Assembly (NCBI GenBank): GCA_019455245.1
Contig: JACFMR010000031.1
Span: 1 to 37,785, forward strand
Reading direction: 5' to 3'
Origin: Opitutaceae bacterium
GTDB lineage: Bacteria; Verrucomicrobiota; Verrucomicrobiia; Opitutales; Opitutaceae
Length of the DNA stretch: 37,785 nucleotides
The notes under the pieces were generated by a model that searched no databases, had not been told where the DNA came from, and saw only the letters and a program-made list of their open reading frames with translations. This document shows, in pieces, positions 18,503-29,455 of this stretch; the stretch's first letter is position 1; the number at the start of each line of letters is the position of its first letter. The position numbers and the translations under genes were made by a program.

Positions 18503-21500
18503 ATGTACCCCCGCCGCATCGCGCCGGTCGCCATGCCCCGGCATAACCGGTTCCACCTCCCGCTTTTTATCCGTCGCTTCCTGGTCGCCAAATTCGGCGT
18601 TATGCTGGGCTGCCTGCTGCTGAGCGATCCGGGGGCGTTGCATGCCAACCTGCTAGACCCCGAGGCCGGGCTGCCGGTGATTCGTGACTTTCGCTCCACC
18701 GACTATCTGGGGCATCCGCAAATTTTCGACATCACCCAGGACAAGGACGGCTTCATCTATTTCGCCAATGTGCAGGGCATCCTGCAATACGATGGCATCC
18801 GGTGGCGTCACCATCAGGCGTCGCTGACCTACACCTACCGGGTGGCCGTGGCCGATGACGGACGGATCTGGGCGAGTGGCATGGATGCACTCGGCTATTT
18901 CCAGCCGGTGCCCGGCAAGATCGAACTCGAGTACCACTCTGTCCTGCCGGATTTGCCCGATGACATCCGGCAGATCGGCCGGGGCGGCGACATTGTGCTG
19001 CACGACGGGGCGGTTTTTGTGTCCACCACCAAGGGCCTGATCCGCTATCGCGATGGGCAGGTGCTGGGCTGGCGCATTGATACCCCGGCCCGCGCGGGAT
19101 CCCTGACCTTGCTGGATGGCACCCTTTATTGGCATGACGGAATGAGCCGGCTCAAACGCGTGTCGGGCGACGAAGTGATCCAAGTGGCGGAAGACCCCGA
19201 CATACTGGCGGCCCGAAACCTGATCGGCGTGGCCCGGCCCGGTTTGCCCCCGCTGTGGATCGCCGGCGAAAAAGGCGTCTTTGAGCTCGAGACGGATACC
19301 GGGCGGTTCAAGCGCATTACCGGGCCGTTGGACGATCTCGTGCGCACCACGCGGGTGAATGACGTGCTCGATCTGCACGACGGCACCATCGCCTTGGCCA
19401 CCAGCGTGCGCGGGCTGGTAATCGGCACGATGGACGGCCGGCACATTCGCCGCATCGATCGCGAAAGCGGTCTGGCCGACAACGCCGTGCTCAGCCTCTA
19501 CACCGATCGCGACGGCGGCTTGTGGGCCGGGCTCAATTCCGGGGCGGCCCGCATCGCCTACCGCAGCGCGGTCACCGTTTTCGACGGAAGCAACGGACCC
19601 ACGCCCGGCACGATCGACGGCTGGTTCCGCCACCAAGGACGGGTTTACGCCGGCACTTTCGACGGGCTCTACCGCCTTGAGCCCCCCGATCCCATTCAAG
19701 GTACCCCGGCCCGGTTTTTGCGCATCGCGGCCGATGTCACCAATGTCTTTGCCTTCGCGACCATCGACGACGAACTGATTTTCTCCAGCGCGGACGGGTT
19801 GCACGTCCTGCACGACGACGACACCCATGAACTGTTTGCCGAGGTCCCGGGCAACGCCCCAAAAGTCATGCTGCCTTCCAGGCTCGTGCCCGACCGCTAC
19901 TACTTGGCGGGAGAAAACGGCCTGTCGGTGCTGGAGCGCACCGCCTCCGGCTGGCGGGTGACCGGCGGGCACAACAAGGCCGGGTTGTGCTTCACCCTCG
20001 TCGAGGAGCAAAACGGCGATGTCTGGTTCGCCAGTTACACGACCGGGTTCTGGCGGGTGCCCGCCGCGCATCGAGTAACCGACTTCAAGGAGTTCCCCGT
20101 GGAGAATTATTTCCGCAACCGCGGACTGCCGGAATCCATGACGTGGACCACCGTCAGTCCCGGTGCGCTCGGCACGGTCTTTTTCACCGACGCCGGCGCG
20201 GTCAAGTTCAACCCCGCCACGCGCCGATTCGAACCCGACGACCGCTATCCCATCGACGGGAAAACCGACCACACCCTCACCCCGACCGTGATCGCGCCGG
20301 ACGGGGCCACGTGGGCCAGCGTTTTCGGTGACAGTGCGATGACCGCAAAGTATCCGCTCGGACGATTTCAAAGCGACCAACAGGGCCGGCCGGTCTGGCG
20401 CTCAGCCCCCGGCGAGGCCTTGGAAGCCGTCGGATTCGCGGGCGCCGCGGTGACCCATGTGGATCAGGCCGGCAAACATCCCGTGTTGTGGGTGCGCGGC
20501 TACGACCAGCACGTGCGCATCCGGCTCGATCTGCTGAACGACCCGGTGGTTTCATGGCGGATCGCGATCCACCAGCTCCGGCAAGGTGAGGAGATTCTCG
20601 CGTTGTCCACCGACCGGCCCGATGAGCCCGCCGGTTTGACCGTGCCGTTTACCCGCGAGCCGTTGATTTTCGATTTTGCCAATCCGCGCTACGGCTCGAC
20701 CGGCGGAGTGCGCTACCAGACCCGTCTGCTGGGTTACAACAACCACTGGTCCCCTCCGGGCGAAATTCCCCAGGTGAGTTACACCAACCTGGAGGGCGGG
20801 CCGTTCACGCTGGAAGTGCGCGCGCTGGACGCCACCGGGACCCAAAGCGAAATCAGCCGTTTCAAATTCAGCGTCCAGCCGCCATGGTTCCGACGTCCGG
20901 CCAGTTTTGCGCTTTATGCCCTGCTTGCGCTCGTGACCGGCGGCGGCCTGGTGCGCTGGCGGCTCGCGTTTCTGCAGCGGGAACGGCACCGCTTGGAGGA
21001 ACTCGTCGCCCGGCGCACGCGGGAACTCGCCGGCGCCAAGGAAGAGGCCGAGGCTGCCAACCGCGCCAAGTCCACCTTCCTGGCCAACATGAGCCATGAA
21101 CTGCGCACCCCGCTCAACGGCATCCTCGGCTACGCACAGATCATGCGAAATGATCCCGCGCTGGATCCCCGCACCCGCGAACGCGTGCAGATCGTGAACA
21201 CCAGCGGTGAGCACCTGCTGCGCATGATCAACGAGGTGCTGGACTTCTCCAAGATCGAGGCCGGCAAGATGGAGTTGCGCCCGGTCCCGTTCGACCTGCG
21301 CCAGTTGTTGCGCGAAATCGTCGTCGCCCACGAGCCGCGCGCCACCGCCAAGAAGTTGGCGCTGACCTTGGAGGTTTCGCCCGATCTCCCGACCCGATGG
21401 CTGGGCGATGCGCCCAAGCTGCGGCAAATCTTGGACAACCTCGTGAGCAACGCCGTCAAATTCACCGCCCACGGCGGTGTGCGGCTGCATGTCGCGCCGG

Positions 21501-22435
21501 TCGGTGACGACCTTGCCCGGCTGGGTTTTGCCGTCGAGGATTCCGGGCCCGGCATCAGTCCGTCCGAACAGTCGAAACTGTTCCAGCCGTTTCAACAGCT
21601 GCAATCGCGCAGCCCCAACGAGGCCGGCACCGGCCTGGGCCTCGCCATCGCCCGCCGGCTCGCCGAGCTTATGAACGGCGAACTCACGCTGGCGAGCTCC
21701 CCGGGCCACGGCAGCACCTTCACCCTGCAGGTGCCGTTGGAAGAAATGTCCGACGATCTCACGGTCACCACCGACTCGAAGCTGTCCGTGACCGGCTACA
21801 AAGGCACCCGCCGCCGCATTCTCGTGGTGGACGATGTGGCGATCAACCGCTCGCTACTGCTCGACCTGCTCGGGCCGCTGGGCTTCGAGCTGTGCGAGGC
21901 CTCATCGGCCGCCGAGGCGGACGCCATGCTCGACACGTTTCAGCCGAATATCGCTCTCGTCGATCTGCGCATGCCCGGGGAGAACGGCCTCGAGTGGATC
22001 AAGCGCCGTCGGTTGACCCACCCCAGACTCGCCATGGTGCTGATGTCGGCTTCGGTGCTCAATTTCGACCGCGAAAGCGCTCTCGCCGCCGGCTGCGACG
22101 ACTTTTTGCCCAAGCCCTTCCGGGACACAGAACTCGTGCAGATCCTTGGCCGGCAACTTGAGCTGGAGTGGATCCATGCAGCGGAAGAATCCAGCGCCCC
22201 GGGCGCCGCCACCGCAAGCGACGGGCTGCCCGACCACGCCGAACTGGGCGCGTTGCTCGACGCCGCCCGGCGCGGCGCCATCGCCGAACTGAGACAACGC
22301 CTCGGCGCACTCGGCAAAGACCGCCCCGACTGCGCAAAATTCACCGGCCAACTCAACGCCATGGCGCAGGCCTACGAAATGGAACGGATTCGCATTTACC
22401 TCGAGCAGGCGATGGGGCACGTCAATCCACGATGA
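18503..22435 (+). CDS. Hybrid histidine kinase with extracytoplasmic propeller and Y_Y_Y domain
   Basis: A large 1310-residue one-protein two-component sensor. An N-terminal signal/anchor (about 18-48, ending near ALHA) is followed by a periplasmic propeller of two-component-regulator type. Its blades contain repeats such as [19 protein letters not shown] and [13 protein letters not shown] (about 60-700). A Y_Y_Y domain (about 713-793, [16 protein letters not shown]) and one transmembrane helix (about 800-820) follow. Next are a HisKA domain with phospho-acceptor His865 in [11 protein letters not shown], an HATPase domain ([31 protein letters not shown]) and a receiver domain with Asp1154 in ALVDLRMPG and the KPF lysine. 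The last about 70 residues are helical, with no obvious Hpt histidine. Start at 18503; 18533 is an alternative. Its stop overlaps the next gene's start (ATGA). The ligand is unknown; related sensors often respond to polysaccharides. Confidence 0.92.
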   Translation: MYPRRIAPVAMPRHNRFHLPLFIRRFLVAKFGVMLGCLLLSDPGALHANLLDPEAGLPVIRDFRSTDYLGHPQIFDITQDKDGFIYFANVQGILQYDGIRWRHHQASLTYTYRVAVADDGRIWASGMDALGYFQPVPGKIELEYHSVLPDLPDDIRQIGRGGDIVLHDGAVFVSTTKGLIRYRDGQVLGWRIDTPARAGSLTLLDGTLYWHDGMSRLKRVSGDEVIQVAEDPDILAARNLIGVARPGLPPLWIAGEKGVFELETDTGRFKRITGPLDDLVRTTRVNDVLDLHDGTIALATSVRGLVIGTMDGRHIRRIDRESGLADNAVLSLYTDRDGGLWAGLNSGAARIAYRSAVTVFDGSNGPTPGTIDGWFRHQGRVYAGTFDGLYRLEPPDPIQGTPARFLRIAADVTNVFAFATIDDELIFSSADGLHVLHDDDTHELFAEVPGNAPKVMLPSRLVPDRYYLAGENGLSVLERTASGWRVTGGHNKAGLCFTLVEEQNGDVWFASYTTGFWRVPAAHRVTDFKEFPVENYFRNRGLPESMTWTTVSPGALGTVFFTDAGAVKFNPATRRFEPDDRYPIDGKTDHTLTPTVIAPDGATWASVFGDSAMTAKYPLGRFQSDQQGRPVWRSAPGEALEAVGFAGAAVTHVDQAGKHPVLWVRGYDQHVRIRLDLLNDPVVSWRIAIHQLRQGEEILALSTDRPDEPAGLTVPFTREPLIFDFANPRYGSTGGVRYQTRLLGYNNHWSPPGEIPQVSYTNLEGGPFTLEVRALDATGTQSEISRFKFSVQPPWFRRPASFALYALLALVTGGGLVRWRLAFLQRERHRLEELVARRTRELAGAKEEAEAANRAKSTFLANMSHELRTPLNGILGYAQIMRNDPALDPRTRERVQIVNTSGEHLLRMINEVLDFSKIEAGKMELRPVPFDLRQLLREIVVAHEPRATAKKLALTLEVSPDLPTRWLGDAPKLRQILDNLVSNAVKFTAHGGVRLHVAPVGDDLARLGFAVEDSGPGISPSEQSKLFQPFQQLQSRSPNEAGTGLGLAIARRLAELMNGELTLASSPGHGSTFTLQVPLEEMSDDLTVTTDSKLSVTGYKGTRRRILVVDDVAINRSLLLDLLGPLGFELCEASSAAEADAMLDTFQPNIALVDLRMPGENGLEWIKRRRLTHPRLAMVLMSASVLNFDRESALAAGCDDFLPKPFRDTELVQILGRQLELEWIHAAEESSAPGAATASDGLPDHAELGALLDAARRGAIAELRQRLGALGKDRPDCAKFTGQLNAMAQAYEMERIRIYLEQAMGHVNPR

Positions 22436-23313
22436 ACAAGGCGAAGGTCCTCATTGTCGACGACACCCCGGCCAATCTCGGTGTATTGCTTGAAGCATTG
22501 CAGGATTCTCAGCACGAAATCCTCGTCGCCGAAAGCGGACGCAGCGCCCTCGACATCCTGCAGCACACCCTGCCGGACATCATCCTGCTGGATGTGCTGA
22601 TGCCGGGCATGGATGGCTACACGGCCTGCCGTCACATCAAGGCCAACCCCGCGGCAAAAAATGTGCCGGTCATCTTCATGACCGCGCTCGACAATCCCGA
22701 CGAGAAGGTCCGGGCCTTCAATGCGGGCGCCGTCGACTACATCACCAAGCCCGCCTACCCGCCGGAGGTTCTCGCCCGGGTGGCCGCGCATTTGGAAATA
22801 CGCTCGCTGCAGCAACGTCTGGAAGATGAACTGGCCATGCGCAACGAGGCGGAGAATCTGCTGCGCCAGTCCCTTGACCTCGGCATCGTGCTCGCGGATG
22901 CGAATCGCCGCATCGCCTTTGCCACCCGCTTGGCCGAGGCCCTCCTGACCAAGTATTTCCCGGAATTCGATCACACCACCCTCCCCGCCAATCTCGGGAC
23001 GGAAACCGCCGGCCTTACCGTGCGGCCATTTGCCGAAGCAGATCGCTCCGATCTTCAGATGTTTCTACTGCAGGAGGCGGACTCGCCCCCGGGACCGGGC
23101 GCCCTGCTCAACCTTGGGTTGACCCCGCGCGAGGCCGAGGTCCTCTACTGGATCGCCCAGGGCAAAAGCAACCCGGACATCGCCACCATCCTGAGCACGA
23201 GCGTGCGCACCGTGCACAAGCACGTGGAAAACATCTTTCGCAAGCTCGGCCTCGAGACGCGCAACGCCGCCGCCCTCACCGCCATGGAGGTCCTGCGACC
23301 GCCCGCGCGCTGA
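22432..23313 (+). CDS. Response regulator, REC plus LuxR-type HTH
   Basis: A DNA-binding response regulator of 293 residues. The N-terminal receiver domain reads [20 protein letters not shown], with phospho-acceptor Asp54 in [21 protein letters not shown] and the KPA lysine. A linker of about 90 residues, partly coiled coil ([20 protein letters not shown]), follows. The C-terminal NarL/LuxR HTH (about 225-285) contains [20 protein letters not shown] and [18 protein letters not shown]. The ATG overlaps the kinase stop, so the two are coupled and presumably form one signalling pair, with the kinase's own receiver as an extra phosphorelay step. The target genes are unknown. Confidence 0.92.
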   Translation: MNKAKVLIVDDTPANLGVLLEALQDSQHEILVAESGRSALDILQHTLPDIILLDVLMPGMDGYTACRHIKANPAAKNVPVIFMTALDNPDEKVRAFNAGAVDYITKPAYPPEVLARVAAHLEIRSLQQRLEDELAMRNEAENLLRQSLDLGIVLADANRRIAFATRLAEALLTKYFPEFDHTTLPANLGTETAGLTVRPFAEADRSDLQMFLLQEADSPPGPGALLNLGLTPREAEVLYWIAQGKSNPDIATILSTSVRTVHKHVENIFRKLGLETRNAAALTAMEVLRPPAR

Positions 23314-23317
23314 GCGC

Positions 23318-23346
23318 AAAAAGCCCGCACCGACATGCGGTGCGGG
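23318..23346 (-). terminator. Rho-independent terminator of the mcsA-mcsB-clpC transcript
   Basis: A 9-bp perfect stem (CCCGCACCG / CGGTGCGGG) with loop ACATG is followed, on the minus strand, by a run of five T. It lies 28 bases past the clpC stop. On the plus strand the hairpin lacks a T-run, so it mainly serves clpC, though it could also slow readthrough from the response regulator gene. Confidence 0.8.
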
Positions 23347-23373
23347 CCGGTTGATTACGAAAATCTCCACCGA

Positions 23374-25881
<2,508 letters not shown>

Positions 25882-25890
25882 GGAAAGGAA

Positions 25891-26994
25891 TCAGTTGGAA
25901 TCGTTGTTCGGTGGAGTTTGGGGTGCAGAGAAATCAGGTTGCGTGAAATTGGCAAACTCCGAGCGCAAACGGGCCGCCCGCAGCAGATCGCGTTGTCCCG
26001 GCTCGAATTCACCCTTCTGCGCGTATTGCAGATGGCCGGGCTGCGCCTCGATGAAGAGTCGGTCCACCATCGGACGGTGATCCTCGGCGAAAACGCGGAG
26101 GTCGACGCCCAGCCGGATCAGGGAGAGCAGGTTCATGGCCTCGCCGGAACTGACCAGATGGCTGTTCTGCAGGATGCCGTAGGCGCGTCCGATCTTGTCG
26201 TAGAGCTTGCCGGCGTCGGCCTCGATGAGCTTTTCACGGGCGTTGAGCTCGTGGTCGATGATGGTGTTGAGCACGCTGCCGAGCCGTTTGATGATCTCCT
26301 CCTCGGACTCGCCGAGCGTGGTTTGATTTGAAATCTGGAAAATGCTTCCGCTGGCGTCGGACCCCTCGCCGAACAATCCGCGCACCACCATGCCCAGCTG
26401 ATTCACGGCGCGCACGACTTTCTCCATCTGGCCGCCAATGACCAAGGCCGGCAGGTGCATCATGGCCGAGGCGCGCATGGCGGTACCGACGTTGGTCGGG
26501 CAGGCCGTGAGATAGCCAAGGCTGTTGGAGTAAGCGTAATCGAGCTGCTCCTCGAGGGCGGAATCGAGCTCATCGATCATGCTCCAGGTCTTTTTGAGCT
26601 GAAAGCCCGCGCGCAGCACCTGGATGCGCAGGTGGTCCTCCTCGTTCAACATCACCGAGCAGGCCTGGTTCTGGCTGATCACGACCCCCGCCGCGCCCTT
26701 GCTTTCACTGAGTTCGCGGCTGATCAGGTGACGCTCGACCAAAATCTGCTTTTCCAACTCGCTCATTTCGCCAACCGAGACGGACAGGGCGTTTTTCATC
26801 GGCGCGGTGGCCAGCACGGCGGACCGGCAGATGTCCATGGTCTCCTCCCGCTGGGCCGGACGGGCCCAGCCGGGGAACGGCTTCGCGTCGAGATTCCGGG
26901 CCAGCCGGATGCGTGTCATCAAGACCACGGCGGTCTTGCTGTTCGAAGAATCCGTCAACTCCGATGGGGTATCGATGAGTGACGCGATGGTCAT
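25891..26994 (-). CDS. mcsB: Protein arginine kinase McsB
   Basis: Phosphorylates arginine residues of proteins, marking them for ClpC-ClpP. The 367-residue product has the phosphagen-kinase fold without the N-terminal helical domain of creatine kinases. Seen: MTRIRLARNLDAKPFP, SQNQACSVMLNEEDHLRIQ with the catalytic glutamate region NEEDH (117-121), YLTACPTNVGTAMRAS (nucleotide/substrate loop) and a C-terminal RDLLRA (335-340). The last matches the RDxxxRA motif, the allosteric phosphoarginine pocket described for McsB. Start: ATG giving MTIASLIDTP, 4 bases after the mcsA stop. The clpC start follows 9 bases after this stop, so mcsA-mcsB-clpC form one operon in the same gene order as in Firmicutes. 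No ctsR gene lies upstream. Confidence 0.95.
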   Translation of the reverse strand: MTIASLIDTPSELTDSSNSKTAVVLMTRIRLARNLDAKPFPGWARPAQREETMDICRSAVLATAPMKNALSVSVGEMSELEKQILVERHLISRELSESKGAAGVVISQNQACSVMLNEEDHLRIQVLRAGFQLKKTWSMIDELDSALEEQLDYAYSNSLGYLTACPTNVGTAMRASAMMHLPALVIGGQMEKVVRAVNQLGMVVRGLFGEGSDASGSIFQISNQTTLGESEEEIIKRLGSVLNTIIDHELNAREKLIEADAGKLYDKIGRAYGILQNSHLVSSGEAMNLLSLIRLGVDLRVFAEDHRPMVDRLFIEAQPGHLQYAQKGEFEPGQRDLLRAARLRSEFANFTQPDFSAPQTPPNNDSN

Positions 26995-26998
26995 GGGC

Positions 26999-27505
26999 TT
27001 AGTGCGCCGACTTCTGCCCGAAGGTTTGTTTGACTTGGTTGATTTCATCTCGGCAGCGTGCGGCGTCCTCGTAGCGTTCGGTCTTGATGGCTTCGTTGAG
27101 CTCGACCTCCAGCTGGGTCAGGCGATCGTAAAGGGTTTTTCGGGCCAGGGCTTTGCGCGGCACTTTCCCGATGTGGGCGCTGCCCTTGTGCATGTTTTCC
27201 AGCATCGGCTCCACCAGATTGGCGAAGGTTTCGTAGCAGTGCGGGCAGCCAAACCGGCCGTGCTTCTTGAAATCCTGCTGGGTGCAGCCGCATTGTTCGC
27301 AACGCACCGTGCCGGGCACCGGTTCGGGATTGAGCGAGGCCTTCAGGAGCAGATCGGCCAGGGAAAAACCACTGGGATCGGTCACGCCCTTGGCCTGGGC
27401 ACACTCCTCGCACAGATCCACCTTGTGCACCTTGTTGTTGATGATTTGCGTAAGGTGAACCGTGGCTGGTTTGGAACAGAGATCACATTTGAGCGGATTG
27501 GCCAT
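26999..27505 (-). CDS. mcsA: McsA, zinc-finger and UVR-motif activator of McsB
   Basis: The activator/adaptor of the McsB kinase. The 168-residue product carries cysteine pairs at C7/C10, C32/C35, C69/C72 and C87/C90, two zinc fingers of the type described for McsA. A C-terminal UVR motif follows (LTQLEVELNEAIKTERYEDA, then ARCRDEINQVKQ). Sequence order and length fit McsA well. The start MANPLKCDLC is the only ATG fitting the zinc finger. The gene opens the mcsA-mcsB-clpC run. A dyad-symmetric element and a weak promoter lie 20-53 bases upstream. Confidence 0.94.
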   Translation of the reverse strand: MANPLKCDLCSKPATVHLTQIINNKVHKVDLCEECAQAKGVTDPSGFSLADLLLKASLNPEPVPGTVRCEQCGCTQQDFKKHGRFGCPHCYETFANLVEPMLENMHKGSAHIGKVPRKALARKTLYDRLTQLEVELNEAIKTERYEDAARCRDEINQVKQTFGQKSAH

Positions 27506-27524
27506 GTCGTGGGTGGATGCCTAT

Positions 27525-27546
27525 GCAGGTAAGATGCCATACCTGC
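27525..27546. promoter_or_regulatory. Inverted repeat upstream of mcsA, candidate operator
   Basis: Perfect 7-base arms GCAGGTA and TACCTGC are separated by 8 bases, 20 bases before the mcsA start. It is not the tandem GGTCAAA box of CtsR and not the CIRCE element of HrcA. It overlaps the predicted -10 and part of the spacer of the mcsA promoter, a typical position for a repressor site. An mRNA hairpin in the leader is an alternative. Confidence 0.42.
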
Positions 27547-27558
27547 CCCCGGTGGCAA
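27530..27558 (-). promoter_or_regulatory. Possible sigma-70-like promoter for mcsA
   Basis: On the minus strand TTGCCA (27558-27553) is followed after 17 bases by ATCTTA (27535-27530), which would put the start of transcription about 15-20 bases before the mcsA ATG. The -10 is a poor match; the inverted repeat lies across it. Confidence 0.28.
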
Positions 27559-27630
27559 GTAAGAGCCATGAAGTAATTTCCGCGCCAACGTCGCGCACCT
27601 GCGCCACGTCAACGCGCCAGCATGTCCCGG

Positions 27631-27648
27631 CCGCCGGCCGGCCGGCGG
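27631..27648. other. 18-bp perfect GC palindrome after ilvE
   Basis: CCGCCGGCC followed by its exact reverse complement, just past the ilvE stop on the minus strand. It can form a strong hairpin but has no T-run, so it may be a 3' stabiliser or a weak stop between ilvE and mcsA, or chance in GC-rich DNA. Confidence 0.3.
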
Positions 27649-27652
27649 CACC

Positions 27653-28519
27653 TCAGATCTTGGTGCCTTCGGAGAAAACGCGCCGCCGGAACGAGGCCAG
27701 TACCCGCTGGGTGATGTCGCCGGGGCGGCCGGTACCGATCACCCGGCCGTCCAGCTTGACCACAGGAACGACTTCCGCCCCTGAACCGGTGAGAAAACAC
27801 TCGTCCGCGCACCATACGTCGTAACGGGTCATGTTGGCCTCGCGCAACGGCACGCCCAGTTCGGCGGCGATGTCAAAAATCGTGCCCCGGGTGATGCCCT
27901 TCAGCGCACCTTGGGAGGCGGCGGGCGTGATCAACTCGCCCTTGTGGACGATGAAGATGTTGTCCGCGGTGCACTCGGCCACATAGCCCTGGTCTATTAG
28001 CATGATGGCCTCCAGTGCGCCGAACTGCTAGGCATCGATCTTGCCCAGGATGTTGTTCAGGTAATTCAGCGACTTGATGGTCGGCGGCAGCGCCGCCGCG
28101 TTGATGCGGCGGGTCGGCACCGTCACGATGGCCAGGCCGTTGTCGTAGTGTTCCTGCGGATAAAGCGTGATCTTGCTGGCGATGACGAAAACCGAGGGCT
28201 TCGGGCAGGACCAGGGCGACAGGCCGAGATCGCCGGGCCCGCGGGTGACCACGAGGCGGATGTACGCGTCCCGCAGATTGTTTTGCCGGCAGGTCTCACA
28301 GGTGATTTCGCTGAACTCTTTTCGCGTCAGCGGCAGGTCGAGCATGATCGCCTTGGCCGACTGTTCCAGCCGCTCCAGATGCTCCTCAAGCCGGAAAATG
28401 TTGCCCCCATAAAGCCGGATGCCCTCGAAAACGCCGTCACCATACAGGAGACCGTGGTCAAACACGGAAATCTTGGCGTCCGCCGCATCGACAAATTTTC
28501 CATCCAGATAGATTTTCAT
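27653..28519 (-). pseudogene. ilvE: Branched-chain amino acid aminotransferase interrupted by an in-frame TAG
   Basis: A class IV (D-amino-acid/branched-chain) PLP transaminase, the last step of Val, Leu and Ile synthesis. The first part (28519-28028, 163 codons) shows MKIYLDGKFVDAADAKISVF, HGLLYGDGVFEGIR and the PLP lysine K149 in PPTIKSLNYLNNILGKIDA. Codon 164 is TAG (28030-28028). The same frame then continues as QFGALEAIM, IDQGYVAECTADNIF and FLTGSGAEVVPV to a normal TGA, giving 288 codons before the normal stop, the usual length. No frameshift is present. An ATG at 28003 could restart the second part, but separate halves would split the fold. It may be a nonsense mutation, a sequencing or assembly error, or stop-codon readthrough. 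The original codon was probably CAG or AAG (one change). The codons CTA and ATA just after it are unusual here. Confidence 0.82.
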
Positions 28520-28627
28520 AAAGGTCCAGACTAGGTGACCGGAAAATCCTTTGTCCAGCCCGCGTGGCAGTTTCGGATTGAGTTCAAACGCAATTGACCG
28601 AGCCTTTTGGCACCCCCCCCGTTGACC

Positions 28628-29380
28628 ATGCCCCGCGTTTCAAGATCCCCCGCCGCTTTCACCCTGATCGAACTGCTGACCGTCATTGCCATCATCGGTA
28701 TTCTCGCCGCCATCATCATTCCCACGGTGGGCAGTGTCCGGGAGAAGGCCCAGCGTGCGGTGGACGCCAGCAATCTGCGCGAAATTGCCAAGGCCGCCAT
28801 GCTTTATGCCGGCGACAACAACGACCGCCTGCCCGACCCCAGCACGCTGCCGGCCAGTGTGCTGACCGCGCCGGAGCGGGTGTTTCTCTGGCCCGGCGTG
28901 TTGGCGCGCCATGGCATCCTGACCGATCCGTCAATGTATTTCTCGAAAAACGACCCGCTCTTCAACGGCACCTTCCCGGATGCGATCATCAGCCCCGGCA
29001 ACCGCACCACGCTGGACACCACCTTCACCGGCGAACGTGCGCTCAGCTTCGAATTTGTGGGCGGGGTCAAGATGAGCGATCCGCCCACCACCCCGATCGC
29101 CTTCACCCGCGGCCTCAAACCCGACGGCACTTGGGATGAGGCAACCGGCGTTTACAAGGATGCCGGCGGCTATGTGGTCTTCCTCGGCGGCAACATCCAG
29201 TTTTTCCCCAACACCGCCACCGGCAAATTCGTTTCCAACCGCAGCGGGCAGCGCACCGACAACATTCTGGAGGCCATCCCCTACAACGCCACCAATCCGA
29301 ACCTTTCCGCCCGGGTGTATGCCACCTCCGGCGGCGGCACCGGCTCTCCGGCGGGCGTGGCGGCCGTTCAAGGTCCCTGA
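28628..29380 (+). CDS. Prepilin-like (type II secretion/pilin-type) protein
   Basis: A 250-residue protein with a class III signal: a short basic leader (MPRVSRSPAA), then FTLIELLTVIAIIGILAAII, the N-terminal helix of pilins and pseudopilins with Glu at +5. The residue before the cleavage site is Ala rather than the usual Gly. A helix region (SVREKAQRAVDASNLREIAK) follows, then a beta-rich body typical of the many prepilin-like proteins in Verrucomicrobiota and Planctomycetota. GGYVVFLGGNIQFFPN resembles the C-terminal strand of such proteins. No other type II secretion or pilus gene is adjacent, so its role is unknown. Start ATG at 28628; an in-frame start seven codons earlier exists but the leader would be unusual. 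Confidence 0.85.
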   Translation: MPRVSRSPAAFTLIELLTVIAIIGILAAIIIPTVGSVREKAQRAVDASNLREIAKAAMLYAGDNNDRLPDPSTLPASVLTAPERVFLWPGVLARHGILTDPSMYFSKNDPLFNGTFPDAIISPGNRTTLDTTFTGERALSFEFVGGVKMSDPPTTPIAFTRGLKPDGTWDEATGVYKDAGGYVVFLGGNIQFFPNTATGKFVSNRSGQRTDNILEAIPYNATNPNLSARVYATSGGGTGSPAGVAAVQGP

Positions 29381-29404
29381 TCGCCCGCGTTCCGCCCGGC
29401 AAAG

Positions 29405-29427
29405 ACCCGGCGATGGCCGGGTTTTTT
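29405..29427 (+). terminator. Rho-independent terminator after the prepilin-like gene
   Basis: The stem ACCCGGC / GCCGGGT with loop GATG is followed by a T-run, 25 bases past the stop codon. A textbook intrinsic terminator. Confidence 0.9.
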
Positions 29428-29455
29428 AGCTTTCCCGCTTTCCCCGGGCGTGGCC

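Noticed and set aside
18653..20380. 575-codon minus-strand frame opposite the hybrid kinase propeller
   Set aside because: The plus-strand frame has clear propeller, Y_Y_Y, HisKA and REC domains; the minus frame has none.
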